A stretch of DNA of 64,000 nt from positions 55,221,295 to 55,285,294 of the forward strand of contig OZ022339.1 of the NCBI GenBank assembly GCA_963989245.1, read 5' to 3'. Positions 11,558 to 22,314 of this stretch are shown here, in pieces. A program made the translations under genes and the position numbers. A model generated the notes under the pieces. That model was not told the origin of the DNA and ran no database searches. It worked only from the letters and a program-made list of their open reading frames with translations. Numbering within the stretch: position 1 is the stretch's first letter; the number at the start of each line of letters is the position of its first letter. This stretch comes from Nansenia antarctica. Lineage: Eukaryota > Chordata > Actinopteri > Argentiniformes > Microstomatidae.

Positions 11558-11900
11558 TCAGTCTCCTCCACAGTGACACAGAGCAGTGCACTTTAACAAG
11601 GCTTTTCTGGACTTGCAATGCCCCAGGCAGCCTTTCTTGCGGCCACAACTCAAAAGTTCAAGGATGGACTGGCTTGCCTCTGGAAGAGTTGACCACAAAG
11701 GTTTCCAGTCACTTGGATTCATCTGCACCAATGCATCCTTTGTTGGGGAGATTTGCTCCATTCCCCTTACTTTTTTAGTGAATAACTCAAAACGGGCTTC
11801 ATCGTTGTTAGCTTCTGGTGAGATTGTAGAGGAGAATTTTAGTAGACATAACTTCCTCCCATATGCTGTTTGGAGCCTGTGACAGAGCCATGAAGGCCTC
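11558..11900 (-). pseudogene. Unrecognised remnant with Cys-rich C-terminus
   Basis: On the minus strand two frames look like former coding sequence. They include GRKKGCLGHCKSRKALLKCT and then LCHCGGD, a C-x-C...L-x-C-T...C-x-C pattern seen at the ends of several transposon-encoded proteins. An upstream frame reads EAFMALSQAPNSIWEEV. Stops interrupt it. I cannot name the parent element. Confidence 0.3.
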
Positions 11901-11931
11901 TGTTGCCATGTCTATAGTATATACCGTATTT

Positions 11932-12494
11932 TCCGGAGTATAAGTCGCATCAGTCAAAAAAATTGTCATGAAGAGGAAAAAAACATATATAAGTCTCACT
12001 GGACTATAAGTCGCATTTATTTAGAAATGTACTTCACAAAATCCAAGACCAAGAACATACATTTAATCTGGAAAGGCAAGTTATTCAACTATACAATAGC
12101 ACACAGAACAACAGGCTGAATAGGTGTCCGGTATGTTAACGTAACACATAACAGTTATTCAGCTACACAATAGCATAAAGAACATACCTGGGAGGCTGAA
12201 TAGGCTAAATTAACATAACAAGCCAGCGAGTCCTCCAAGCAAGTTACCGGTAAGCAAGTTCACCAAGCTCCCGTTAATGTTTCAGTTCATTTCTTCAGTA
12301 GTACAGGTGCAGCATATAGTTGTCACAAGCCCAGAGCGCCCTCTCGCGGCTGTAGACGATAATGTTTACTCCTTGGTTCATGTCGGTCAGTATGAAATTA
12401 TATACATTTTTATATATAAGTCGCACCTGACTATAAGTCGCAGGACCAGCCAAACTATGAAAAAAGTGTGACTTATAGTCCGGAAAATACGGTA
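11932..12494. mobile_element. MITE with TACCGTATTTTCCGG ends
   Basis: TACCGTATTTTCCGGAGTATAA at the left pairs with the right end CTTATAGTCCGGAAAATACG. The subterminal motif TATAAGTCGCA is repeated inside (about 11998-12012, 12415-12442). There is no transposase. The terminal sequence is a common fish repeat type. Confidence 0.75.
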
Positions 12495-13246
12495 TTTGGT
12501 TTTACTACAAAGCATTAGGTTTAGTGCAAATCCAGCACATGCAATGCAGTTTCCACACCATCCCTTGTGTGAAGATAGTGACATCCTAATCCACACATTG
12601 TTTTTGATCCCTATGCAAACCAGGGACTATAAAAACAAAAAATAATCATTCCGAAATCACAAGAACTACTGTATATGCTTGCACTGAATTCAACTCGTTG
12701 AGTGACTTGTTGAAGGCATTTTTACATTTGCGCAAATTTGTCATAGCAAAGGAGACTTTTGTATAAGAAGTATTTCAATTTGAATACATTTGCAAAAAGT
12801 TCTAAAAATGTGTTTTCACTTTGACATTATGGGATATTGTCCAGTCCCTTAAGATGATATACTATATAAGTATTTTATACTAGTATTATTTATTATTATT
12901 TTTTTACATTTTAAACTGAGTCTATAGATACCATTCAAGCCATTGTGTATACACATACATTAATGTCCAATCTTAATTATTATTAAGGATAAAGACAAAT
13001 TAAAGATAAATTATATATTATTATTATTTTTTTACTACAATTAAAGATTTTAGCTACTTGTCATCACGTACTGTGCCCTTTGCAGCCACTGCTAGAGGAG
13101 GAGTTGTATGCACTTGAATGGGAAAGACAGGAAGTGGAATGGCTGTGGTTTGTACAGGTTGTTGATATTACATTGTTTTTTAATGAGTTGGTGACATAAC
13201 ATCAGGTTTGTTAGATGAGGTGGTATGGTTGTATGAGTTTTCTCAC
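12495..13246. other. AT-rich intron sequence
   Basis: AT-rich DNA with no gene or repeat boundary that I can define. Confidence 0.55.
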
Positions 13247-13368
13247 CACTGTCGAATATCTCCAGCAGGTTGATAATTGTGTCGAAGGCGGCCAGTCGCA
13301 CCGTGCTTCCCTCGTCCCTCGCCAACTCTACCAGCTCAGGTAGCACCGCTGCCTTAGTGTGGTCCAAC
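13247..13368 (-). CDS. ppp4r4: PPP4R4 exon F
   Basis: The acceptor TGTTCCAG ends at 13369. The donor is AGTG|GTGAGA, with the intron starting at 13246. It is 122 nt, phase 2 in and phase 1 out. It encodes LDHTKAAVLPELVELARDEG and then STVRLAAFDTIINLLEIFDS. This is an almost residue-for-residue counterpart of the PPP4R4 segment VVLPELIELSRDEGSSVRLAAF, a HEAT helix pair. A Rex1 element begins only about 100 bp upstream of the acceptor, in the opposite orientation. Confidence 0.94.
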
Positions 13369-13434
13369 CTGGAACACAGGAAGAGAGGAAGAGGGAATTC
13401 AATTAATGGGTCAATGACGTGACGTGTACATTTT

Positions 13435-14871
13435 GTGTCCGAATGTAATATTTTCTTTATAACAATATGCACTGGTGTGAACAAGTCCAGAGGTCCAGAC
13501 AACATCAACCCCAGGGTTCTGAAGGTGTGTGCTGGAGAGCTGGCGGACACATTCCAACATCTCTTCAGTCTATCTCTAAGACTGAGGAGGGTGCCACAGC
13601 TCTGGAAGACCTCTTGCATCGTCCCAGTGCCAAAGAAGGGACGGCCCAGCACCCCAAACGACTACAGACCTGTCGCCCTGACACCACAGGTCATGAAGAT
13701 CCTGGAGAGGCTAGTGCTGCAACACCTTAAGCCCCAGGTGAAGGACTTCCTGGACCCCCGGCAGTTTGCATACCAGGAGAGCATGGGGGTGGAGGACGCC
13801 ATCATTTACATGCTGCACAGGGCCTACACACACCTGGAGAGGCCACAGAGCATGGTGAGGACCATGTTCTTCGACTTCTCCAGTGCATTTAACACTATCA
13901 AGCCATCACTGCTGGCTGACAAACTAGCAGTGATGTGTGTGGAGGACTCCCTGACGGCTTGGATCCACAACTACCTCACAGACAGGCGTCAGTATGTGAG
14001 ACTGCAGGGCTGTCAGTCTGAGGTGGTGGTGTGCAACACCGGTGCCCCCCAGGGAACTGTTCTGTCACCCTTTCTCTTCACCCTCTATACCTCCGACTTC
14101 CAGTTTAGCTCCGACCAGTGCCACCTGCAGAAGTTTTCGGATGACTCCTCTATCGTCGGTTACATCACAGACGACAGGGATGAGGAGTACAGGGCCCTGG
14201 TGGAGAGCTTCGTGCAGTGGTGCGACACCAACTACCTTTTGCTTAACACCAGCAAAACAAAGGAGTTGGTGGTGGATTTTAGGAGGAAGAGAAGGACCCC
14301 AGCCCCCATCACCATCAAGGGGGTGGAAGTCGAGAGGGTGGACTCCTACAGGTACCTGGGAGTACAAATTAATAACAAACTGGACTGGACTGACAACACC
14401 GAGGCTCTTCTCAGGAAAGGGCAGAGCAGACTGTTTTTCCTGAGAAGGCTGAGGTCTTTCGGTGTCTGCAACAAGCTGCTGCAAATGTTTTATCAGTCGG
14501 TGGTTGCCAGCGTTCTGTTCTTCGCCGTGGCCTGCTGGGGTGGAAACATCTGTGCCAGGGATGCTGCGAAGCTAAACAAACTGGTGAAGAAGGCCAGCTC
14601 TGTGGTGGGGACCGGGCTGGACAGCCTAGAGGTGGTGGCAGAACAGAGGATGGGGAAAAAACTGGCGGCCATGCTGGCCAATCCCTCCCACCCGATGTAC
14701 TGCGAGCTGGCAGGGATGAGGAGCAAGTTCAGCCACAGATTTGTTCTCCCCCGTCAAAGTACAAAAAGATTTGGACAGTCCTTTATTCCAGCTGCACTCC
14801 GACTCTACAACCAGGCCCTGCAGGGTGGGGGAGACCTGGAGATGGAACTTTTGGAACTTTTTACTTATTGA
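13435..14871 (+). CDS. Rex1 reverse transcriptase, C-terminal ~465 residues, open frame
   Basis: The first ~12 codons are flanking host DNA; element sequence starts near GVNKSRGPDN. RT blocks occur in order: CIVPVPKKGRP, DYRPVALTPQVMK, FDFSSAFNTIKP, GAPQGTVLSPFLFTLYTSDF and a catalytic box FSDD at 14134-14145, where most relatives have FADD or YADD. Downstream are VVDFRRKRR, the thumb (YLGVQINNKLDW, LFFLRRL) and a C-terminal region with NPSHPMYCELAGMRSKF. There are no internal stops. The N-terminal endonuclease is missing because the insertion is 5'-truncated, so the frame is probably not expressed from its own promoter. Confidence 0.85.
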   Translation: MSECNIFFITICTGVNKSRGPDNINPRVLKVCAGELADTFQHLFSLSLRLRRVPQLWKTSCIVPVPKKGRPSTPNDYRPVALTPQVMKILERLVLQHLKPQVKDFLDPRQFAYQESMGVEDAIIYMLHRAYTHLERPQSMVRTMFFDFSSAFNTIKPSLLADKLAVMCVEDSLTAWIHNYLTDRRQYVRLQGCQSEVVVCNTGAPQGTVLSPFLFTLYTSDFQFSSDQCHLQKFSDDSSIVGYITDDRDEEYRALVESFVQWCDTNYLLLNTSKTKELVVDFRRKRRTPAPITIKGVEVERVDSYRYLGVQINNKLDWTDNTEALLRKGQSRLFFLRRLRSFGVCNKLLQMFYQSVVASVLFFAVACWGGNICARDAAKLNKLVKKASSVVGTGLDSLEVVAEQRMGKKLAAMLANPSHPMYCELAGMRSKFSHRFVLPRQSTKRFGQSFIPAALRLYNQALQGGGDLEMELLELFTY

Positions 14872-15008
14872 GCCTGCACTGTTTTATGTTTTTTATTGAA
14901 TGTTTTTCTGTTTTCTGTACTGAATGTTTTCTGCCCTAACTGAGCTGTTTGACAACAAAATTTCCCCATTGGGGACAATAAAGGTTTTCAATCAATCAAT
15001 CAATCAAT
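13465..15008 (+). mobile_element. Rex1 LINE, 5'-truncated, young
   Basis: The element starts within the RT (GVNKSRGPDNINPRVLK) and ends in ACAATAAAGG followed by an (AATC)n tail at about 14987-15008. The RT frame is uninterrupted from the truncation point to its stop. The sequence around TTCTCCAGTGCATTTAACAC matches the conserved block used to define fish Rex1. It lies in the PPP4R4 intron E-F, antisense to the gene. Confidence 0.9.
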
Positions 15009-15727
15009 ATACTGCAAAATGGTTAAGGATTTTTATGTAGACATGTTTGCTTTCCTCAAATCACTTTTGTCACAAAAAAATAATTTCACTGATATCATTC
15101 GGAGCAACCAATTTCAAGGCACCATTTTGGATCAGATCAACTGATAATCATCATGTGACAGGATATGACATCATTAAGACCCCTGCAGCAGACTCTCTGA
15201 GTGAAAAGAAAAGTAGCCAGCTCTCTCTTAAATGTTGAATGTTGAAATGATAAATGCACTTTTCCGCTCCCTGTTATGAATGTCCTCAAGTATCACATCA
15301 TTCGGTACAACCGCTCACACTGAACATGTTTAAATATTTTAGAAAGATATATTTCAAGCTCAAGGTCAAGTTCTCACATAAGTAGCTAAACATGTGCCTG
15401 TTTTAACTGTTTACTTGAAGAAAATCATTCGATACAACCAAAAATAATCATTCGGTACAACCAGAAATCTGGTTAAATATAAATATAATGGTTGTACCGA
15501 ATGATGACAATCTATGTTAGTCCTATTTGCACATCTTTGGGTGCAAAATATAAAATATATTATTAATGGAAAATGTGTTATGCATCATTTAACTTTTTAA
15601 CTTTTTGCACTTCTGAAAACCTTATCCGTCATTGACCCTAATACACACTGCATATCAAAGGGATAGTTAACTTCCCAATCAAAGTTTGTCTTGTGTTTAC
15701 ATAAGATATGATTGAGTGGTATATATG
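15009..15727. repeat. Region with dispersed 16-bp motif ATCATTCGGTACAACC
   Basis: ATCATTCGGTACAACC or a close variant occurs near 15096, 15297, 15426 and 15449 on the plus strand and near 15489 on the minus strand. The last two form an inverted pair around a short AT-rich loop. No coding sequence is visible. Confidence 0.55.
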
Positions 15728-16000
15728 ACACATTCTAATGCTTTGGTCCTCATGTCGGGATCCGATGTAATGATCAGACTTTTCTTTAGAAAAATGTGAA
15801 TACATTTCCTCGTTGTTAAAAATCAATGACACATCGCTAGTCAACTAACACAGCTTGTTTTGTGAGCCTGCTAACAATGTAAAGTAGTATTATAGTTAAC
15901 TAGGTAGCAGTGGGGATTACCCACCGAATCCATTTCGTTGCAGTATTTTGGCTTGACTAGCGAGTTTGTGTTGTGATTCTCAACAACGTTGAAATGTAGT
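15728..16000 (+). mobile_element. Fragment of the hAT family at 7.2 kb
   Basis: It matches about 7321-7515 (ACATCGCTAGTCAACTAACA, GTGAGCCTGCTAACAATGTA, AACAACGTTGAAA segments) with extra bases inserted (around 15745-15785 and 15912-15925). Neither terminal inverted repeat is present. It is a third, partial family member in this gene. Confidence 0.75.
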
Positions 16001-16923
16001 TCTGTGTTTCAAAAGAAAAGTGTGAACATTTTGATTGGTTGCCGACATGCGGACCAAATGATCAGACTGTGTCACCTATGAACTTGTTTGACATTTTAAA
16101 ATATTGTACCAACTATCCTAACTAGCCCTTTAACGAAAGGGAAGTGGATTATATATCAGTCCCGAACAGCCTTGTAACACCCTACGTAGAGAGTACCTCA
16201 GTAATTTTTTATCAATGGCTTTCTTGACTTTGAGTTATGCTATCAATCGTAGGCCCTGGCTATAGACAGGACCTGGCTGTAGTTGTACATTTACAGCTTG
16301 TGGGGTTTGCAAGTGACAGTGACAAGTAGGGGGGGGGCACTTTAATGAGATGCTTGCTAAACACTGCATGCTAAAGACCATATCAATCTTTAGGTCCTGT
16401 GAATATTTGGTCAATATGTCCATCAGCTCTGGTGTCACAAAGTAGGCAATCCTCTCCCTTGCCAATGTTCTGATTGCAAAATAAAGGGGCATCGTCGCTG
16501 CATGAGAAGCTGGGCAGAACTTGACAAATGTTTGTCCTTTACAGGGGCAGCTGTTTCCCAGGGGTTCTATCAGGCCCTGAGTGGCTCTGCCATATTTGGT
16601 GAGAGAGACACCCTGAAACTTTTATTTTATTTATTTTACCAGATAAAATCAATTGAGAACAAATTCTCAAAACTGGGAACTTGACTGATAGCCATCGTGC
16701 ACCATCTCTTCTATCGCTACCTTAGGTGAACGCATTACAGCTCTCTGGCAGTTTGACACACAGGACCTTCTGCAGAGTAGCTCAGCCAAAGATGGGCTTT
16801 TGGGGGGTTGGGGGCACTGCAATAAGCCCTCTTGTAGTTGTATGATGGGAAAAAGACCTCCCCCTATCTTAAGTGTCACATCTGCAGTTGGTAATAGTGG
16901 AAATACATAGAATATTTTTTTAC
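16001..16923. other. Intron sequence with a LINE/SINE tail fragment
   Basis: Bases about 16617-16682 contain, on the minus strand, a CTCAATTGATTTTATCTGGT-type segment, the common 3' tail of fish retroposons. Elsewhere I see only short chance frames. Confidence 0.45.
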
Positions 16924-17031
16924 CCAATTCCCCTGGCGATGTTTTCCAGCTGGCGACACATGCAGGAGCGCACCTCATACTCCACATCCTGGCATAGGGA
17001 CCTGACCAGGGGCAGAAGGTCCTTCTTCACA
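16924..17031 (-). CDS. ppp4r4: PPP4R4 exon E
   Basis: The acceptor ACTCTGCAG ends at 17032. The donor TTGG|GTAAAA starts at 16923. It is 108 nt, phase 2 in and phase 2 out. It encodes VKKDLLPLVRSLCQDVEYEV and RSCMCRQLENIARGIG. This equals the strongly conserved PPP4R4 block LPLVKSLCQDVEYEVRSCMC with minimal change. No lesion. Confidence 0.95.
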
Positions 17032-17249
17032 CTGCAGAGTATTCAACATTGACAGAGCACATCAATAGCAATGCAAGAAATTACTGTAAACAAGCAAAAA
17101 CAAGTCATACAGTACAATGTGATCTTATGGGAGACTGTGTCAAGTGAGAAATGCTTTGAGCTAGAACCTATGCCCAATTATCTTTATAATGTGGTTTATA
17201 CGGTAGGTGTAAACAACTCCTGAAATACCTTTTTGTTCCTCTCCACAGA

Positions 17250-17256
17250 CACACAA

Positions 17257-17320
<64 letters not shown>
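17250..17320. repeat. CA microsatellite
   Basis: A nearly uninterrupted (CA)n run of about 70 bp. Confidence 0.95.
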
Positions 17321-17322
<2 letters not shown>

Positions 17323-17461
17323 TTTAACCATTTATTAATGTCCACATAGAAAAAAGACATATAGGGACACAAATACTAACGTTGCAGTTACTACACAATC
17401 ACAATTCATGGACCAGCGGCATAACTTTATTTTATTTTTATTTTTATTGATTTTACACATT

Positions 17462-19227
17462 TCAGGGGTACAAGTAGCAGCGGCTGCCAATTACAGCAGA
17501 GACAGAGCAGTACTTTGCAAGGCGTTTAGCCTTCTTTTTGGGCATCCCCAGTTGTTGGAGCCCTCTTGCGACCAACCTGTGTGTATGTCCTAGGCTGCCA
17601 AACACAAGCAGTCTGCATCTGTACCCTAGTTCTGAGATGGTATTCAGGAGAGGTTGGTACTTAATGACCTTGGTCATGAAGGCTTCCTCTAGGCTAGGGT
17701 CAAATGTGCAGGCTACTCCAGAACGAACACCTCTCTAGATACTTCATTGACAACAACAACATCTGGTGTATTGGCAGACAAATGTGTAAAAGTGTCTGGG
17801 TTACTGCAGAGATGGAACATGGTGGGATTGACACAGGAATGTTTGTGCATTCTCACTGAGGTTGGAAAATGAGATATGTCCTTTACTATCAAGTCCACTA
17901 TTCTATCATGACGTGCTATGTACATTCCCTTGTAAACATAACAGCCGTTCAAGATGTGAGACATTGACTCTGTGACCTGTTCAGTGGTGTGATGCAAACA
18001 ATGAGGAGCCTGAGTAGGAAACCAGATAGATAGGTTGAGTCTAGTGGGAAGGACTTGTAGTCTAGCTTTTACTGTGAATGTGACAATGTCCTCATTGAGC
18101 GCGCTGTTCTTGAAGAATGAATGAGAGACAGAGTGGTCAGCAGAGGGAAGACATGCAAGTTTTCCCTGAAGTTTTAGTCCAGTCCAGTGTTGCTGTTGTC
18201 GGTGTTGTTGTAGATCCAAGAGGGTTCGCCTGGCCCCTGCAGATGTTAGCAGGTGACTATTTCCACCATATGAGGCAGTTGCCCTGACGTGAACGAGGGG
18301 GTCAGTTATAATGTCCTCTGAGACCCTCACGGTCCCAGAGTCCGGCCGCGCCCACTCCAGGGACACTCCTGTTCGGATGCAGAGATCGTTCAGATCTGGC
18401 CAGTCTGACCAGACCCCAAAACCAGCAGAGCGGGTGTCCAGTTTCCCGCTGGCTTTCCTCCTGAATCCCAGGAAGTGGGGCTCTGACTCCCTGGCTAGTG
18501 GGACCTTGCGTCTTCTCAGGTCGAGGAACAGGGAGGATCGAGCCAGCTCCCTAACATCCCGGTCATCGTTGTTCAGCATCCTCAGAAGGTGGGAAATCCG
18601 CATGCTGGTGTAAATCCATTCCAAGTTCGGTACACCCAGCCCTCCCTCCCACTGGGGATGGAAAATAATATCTCTGGTGCTATTGAGTGCAAACCACTTC
18701 CGTACTAAGCTCACTGATTTATCATTCATTTCACTTAGCACTTTCTGTGGGATGTGGACATTGGAGAACAGGTGTTGGACTTTAGACAGCGCCACCTGTC
18801 TGATGGCTTCTAACTTCATGGTCAGAGGCAGTGGGCATCTGTCAATCAGGTCCAACCTGGATGTAAACTCTGACAAGATGATGTTAACTTGTTCCTTCCA
18901 TTCTCCTGCGATGTTGATTTTATGGCCGAGGTAGGTGTATGTCTCATGAAGAGAGTATACACGTATGGGTTTTGTTGCTATTGTGAACTCTGGGCATGTG
19001 TCAAATTTTGAATGGTACCACCGGTTCCCTCCACTCCTCCTCTCATACAGAACGGCACATTTTGTGTTCTTGACCTCCAGACCCGACCATTCCAAAAATA
19101 AATCTGTCTTGGTGAGCATGTCCCATTGACAATCTCTGTAATTGCATTGAGCAAATAAACGCCTGGATGACACAAAACTTCCTCCAACTAAACAAGGACA
19201 AAACAGAGATAATTGTATTCGGTGCAC
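17462..19227 (-). pseudogene. RLE-class LINE protein, C-terminal half with endonuclease
   Basis: From about 19147 down to 17713 one long frame carries the post-RT region (WEGGLGVPNLEWI). It then has a zinc-knuckle pattern C-L-H-H...H-I-L-N-G-C, and PDVVVVNEVSREVFVLE, the start of the PD-(D/E)XK fold. A single missing base near 17703 shifts the rest (ACTFDPSLEEAF, then KVIKYQPL and a Tyr/Lys-rich end to 17462) into another frame. The first residues of the open frame (19148-19227) belong to the inserted L2 read backwards, not to this protein. Close to intact but not functional as it stands. Confidence 0.8.
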
Positions 19228-20097
19228 CTGACAAAAGATCGAAAGTCAGTGCAAAACTTGATTCTCTCTCTCTTCACACTAAAAAACAGGTCAGAAATCT
19301 TGGTGTAATTCTAGACTCCGATCTAAACTTCAACAGCCACATAAACTCGATAACTAAATCAGCCTACTATCACCTGAAAAACATAACAAGAATGAGAGGT
19401 TTCATGTCCAAGCAAGACCTTGAAAAACTCATCCATGCATTTGTTTCAAGTAGACTTGATTATTGTAATGGTCTACTAACAGGCCTATCTAAAGGAGCTG
19501 TTCGTAAATTGCAGCTCATCCAAAACGCCGCTGCTAGGGTCCTAACAAAAACAAAGAAATGTGAACACATTACACCAATCCTGAGATCCCTGCACTGGCT
19601 ACCAGTCTCTCAGAGAATTGAATTCAAAATCCTCCTAATTACATACAAATCACAAAATGGTCTTGGACCAAAATACATATCAGATCTCCTCCCACCCTAT
19701 TCCCGCAAGGTCCCTAAGGTCAGCTGAGACAAATCAGCTAATAATTCCAAGAGTAAAAACAAAACACGGTGCAGCAGCTTTCAGTCACGCTGCTGCATGC
19801 TCCTGGAACAAGGCCCAAAACCTTAAAATATTTAAATCTAAGCTAAAAACCTTCATGTTTTGCACCAGTTATGATTAAACACAAACACTTCTATCAATGT
19901 CTTTTTTCCATTAACTATTGTATTTTTAAATGTTTTATCTATTTACTTCTAATATTTGCTTTTATTCATTGTAATTTTTATTTTCTTATGCTCCTCTTGC
20001 TGTAATTTTAAATAATGTATTTAAAGCACTTTGAATTGCCCCTGTTGTATGAAATGTGCTATACAAATAAACTTGCCTTGCCTTGCCATGTTCTTGA
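19150..20097 (+). mobile_element. L2 LINE, 5'-truncated, inserted in the RLE-class LINE
   Basis: It encodes the end of an L2-clade RT: FLQLNKDKTEIIVFG, RNLGVILDSDLNF, HAFVSSRLDYCNGLL, LHWLPVSQRIEFKILL. The frame 19167-19727 is open, and a shifted frame to 19878 finishes the protein. It ends with GCTATACAAATAAACTTGCC and a (CTTGC)n tail at 20080-20097, the typical L2 3' end. It is antisense to the host element. Confidence 0.9.
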
Positions 20098-21628
20098 CTA
20101 CACTCTCCTCTCTATAGGCTATCAGGACATCATCTGCATAGCCCTGTACTGGGATGGGGGAGATCACACTGGGGGGGGGGGGGGCACACTGGCACATCCA
20201 CTTTAGCCATTGGTTGATGGCAATTATAAAATTAACTGCACTCCATGGACAGCCGGTTTTAATGCCTATCTGAAGAGGTGTTGGGTGAGTGAGCTGTTTT
20301 TCACAGATTACTTATGCCTCTGTATACATCTTTCACTATGTCAATGAATAGCTGGGGTAGCTGTATTTCCTCCAGTGATCTAATCATAACATTGTGATCG
20401 AGTGTCCCAAATGCATCTCTAAAGTCAAGGAAGACAGAAGTCTACAGGACTCGTGCTTAAAGTAATCTATCCCTGTTTTAAGGCAAAAAACATGTTCATT
20501 CATACCTTGCCTATTGATGTATGCCTTCTGCTTGGTGGACAGAATGTCAGCATCCATCAGCCAAGGGAGGACTCTGGCCAGTATGACCTTCATGAATACC
20601 TTGTAGATGGTTGGGAGGAGGGATATATCTCTCCATGTTGTTAGATCATCAGGGATATTGTCTTTTTTGGGAATACGGTGGATTAATGCTCCCTTCCATG
20701 TGTCTGGTACTCTCCTATTTTCCAGGCAGATGTTAAAAATAGATGTTAGGATCTGACATGACTGTGTGGCTTTAAGGGTCTCATATGTCACCCCATCTAT
20801 GCCGCTGGCTTTATTGTTAGGAAGGCCATGTAGTACAGTCTCTACCTCCTCAAAGGTAAAGTGCGTGGTGTCAGGGAGGAATGATGGTTCGAGTGGCGGC
20901 AAGTCCATGTGCCAAGGCGGGGGTGGGAGATTGTCACCAAGCCCTTGGCCTTGACATTTACTGTCATAATACATTTGTATGGCTGCAATGTCATTTGGGC
21001 AGGGGGGAGGATTGGGGTGTTCACTGTTGTTTAAGATGACTTGGATCGCTTTAGATCTTCTATGCTGCCAGAGATATGCCAGTTTATTCCAGCTCATCTT
21101 GCGCCCTCGGCCGCAGCTCACCTGTGTCTCCAGTGAGGGCAGAACGGTCCAGTCAGCTGTTGAGGCCAGTGTTAAAACATCAGGATATGGTTGTGCCCGT
21201 GGAAACTTCTTCAAGACTCTCGCCACATATCTCAGAAGTTGTAATTCGAAAGGTTTACCGCTGTGGCTTTGCGCTGTAAAAACTCAGTTCTTGAAGAATA
21301 TTCCAGTTAGTAATGTAGCGAGCGTTTTCCACTTTCCTGGATCACCGGAGGAAACAAAGTTATTTTCGTGCTTCCGATTGGTGTTCAAGCGGTCCCTGTA
21401 GGCTTTCTCCTGGGTCTGGAAGGCCTTCCATTGCTGCTCAGACAGCGGTTGGACATACTCTTGGAAGGCCGGGTCTATTGACCCCCTTCCCGGATGTTTG
21501 AGGGAGGGGTCGTGGGGGACTTTCGGCTGCTGGTATATTCTCCCGGTGAGTAGTGCTTGTTTGTATGCAAGCTTGATTGTCGCGATCAAGCACATACTAG
21601 TCCATAGAAATTGCATCTTAATCTGCAC
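20098..21628 (-). pseudogene. RLE-class LINE protein, N-terminal linker and RT
   Basis: The frame starting upstream of 21284 encodes a charged linker (EQQWKAFQTQEKAYRDRL). After a shift near 21284, the frame 21226-20384 has FTFEEVETVLHGLPNNKASG, DGVTYE, IHRIPKK and WRDISLLPTIYKVF, the standard RT finger and palm blocks. The catalytic box GYADDVLIA is at about 20126-20143, directly before the L2 insertion point. Multiple indels mean the protein is not intact. Confidence 0.75.
20170..20183. repeat. Poly-G run
   Basis: About 14 consecutive G bases within the RT region of the RLE-class LINE. Confidence 0.9.
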
Positions 21629-21776
21629 CTATTACATTAACGATGGTAATTACAACGGGTGTGCGTGCTGCTAGATGTTATAAAAAGTCAATTTTGGCTT
21701 AGATATTATTAAAACCAACAAACGACTCTCCGCTGCTGTGCCCGACACAACCTAAGCGTTGTTAGCGCCATGCACA

Positions 21777-21820
21777 CACACACAGACTGAACACAGAAGC
21801 ACATACACACACACACACAC

Positions 21821-21876
<56 letters not shown>
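21777..21876. repeat. CA microsatellite
   Basis: Interrupted (CA)n runs of about 100 bp directly upstream (gene sense) of the 5' end of the RLE LINE. Confidence 0.95.
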
Positions 21877-21878
<2 letters not shown>

Positions 21879-21974
21879 ATTTGTCATACTAGTATGTTCA
21901 ATTTTCTACAGCTAGGCCTGAACATTTGATTTTGAGAAAAATAAGCATGAGACTGCTGAGGGACACAAACTCAC

Positions 21975-22081
21975 ATGGAAGACTCAAACTTGCAGGCCAC
22001 CTTCCCCAAGATACGACAGCTGGCCAAGCGGGCCTGCAGGGACTGTGAGAGCTGAGCTTTCGACACCAGCGGGCCTATGAT
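21975..22081 (-). CDS. ppp4r4: PPP4R4 exon D
   Basis: The acceptor ATCATACAG ends at 22082. The donor TCCAT|GTGAGT starts at 21974. It is 107 nt, phase 0 in and phase 2 out. It encodes IIGPLVSKAQLSQSLQARLA and SCRILGKVACKFESS. This corresponds to PPP4R4 PLVSKAQLSQTVQSRLVSCK. The frame reads cleanly into exon E. Confidence 0.94.
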
Positions 22082-22314
22082 CTGTATGATTAGCCAATGG
22101 GAACATGCTGTTAAGAGTGGAGCTGTGGGCACTTTCTGGCAGTTAGAGTCCAAGCAATTTCACCATTAATTGCTGAAGTTGTGTTGCCAGCTTTGGTTAT
22201 CTAACCAACACAAGTTTTCCCAAGTTATTATTATTTGTCTGACTTAAAGCCCACTAAGAATTGACAGCCAGTTTATGGTCTGCCAAAGGCACTATTACAT
22301 TCGGAGCCATCTTA

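Larger units (their letters stand above)
7081..13246 (-). other. PPP4R4 intron F-G (6.2 kb)
   Basis: The largest intron between recognised exons. It holds the hAT element 7221-8671, the TIR element 9223-10333, a repeat shared with 36.3 kb, a Cys-rich coding remnant near 11.6 kb and the MITE 11932-12494. Confidence 0.8.
17420..21640 (-). mobile_element. LINE with restriction-like endonuclease (R2/R4/NeSL/Hero type), split by L2
   Basis: On the minus strand the order is N-terminal linker, RT, a CCHC-like knuckle and a C-terminal PD-(D/E)XK endonuclease, with an A-rich (AAAAT)-type tail at about 17420-17450. This order defines the site-specific or RLE class of non-LTR elements. An L2 (19150-20097) sits immediately 3' of the YADD box. 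Frameshifts occur between frames. The 5' end is near 21640 but is not defined by a target duplication. Confidence 0.8.
17032..21974 (-). other. PPP4R4 intron D-E (4.9 kb)
   Basis: The intron is occupied by a CA repeat (17258-17320), the RLE-class LINE (about 17420-21640) with its L2 insertion, and a second CA repeat (21777-21876). Confidence 0.8.

Noticed and set aside
13092..13652. Minus-strand 186-residue frame as a single gene.
   Set aside because: It is PPP4R4 exon F extended through intron on both sides and, at its start, the antisense of Rex1.
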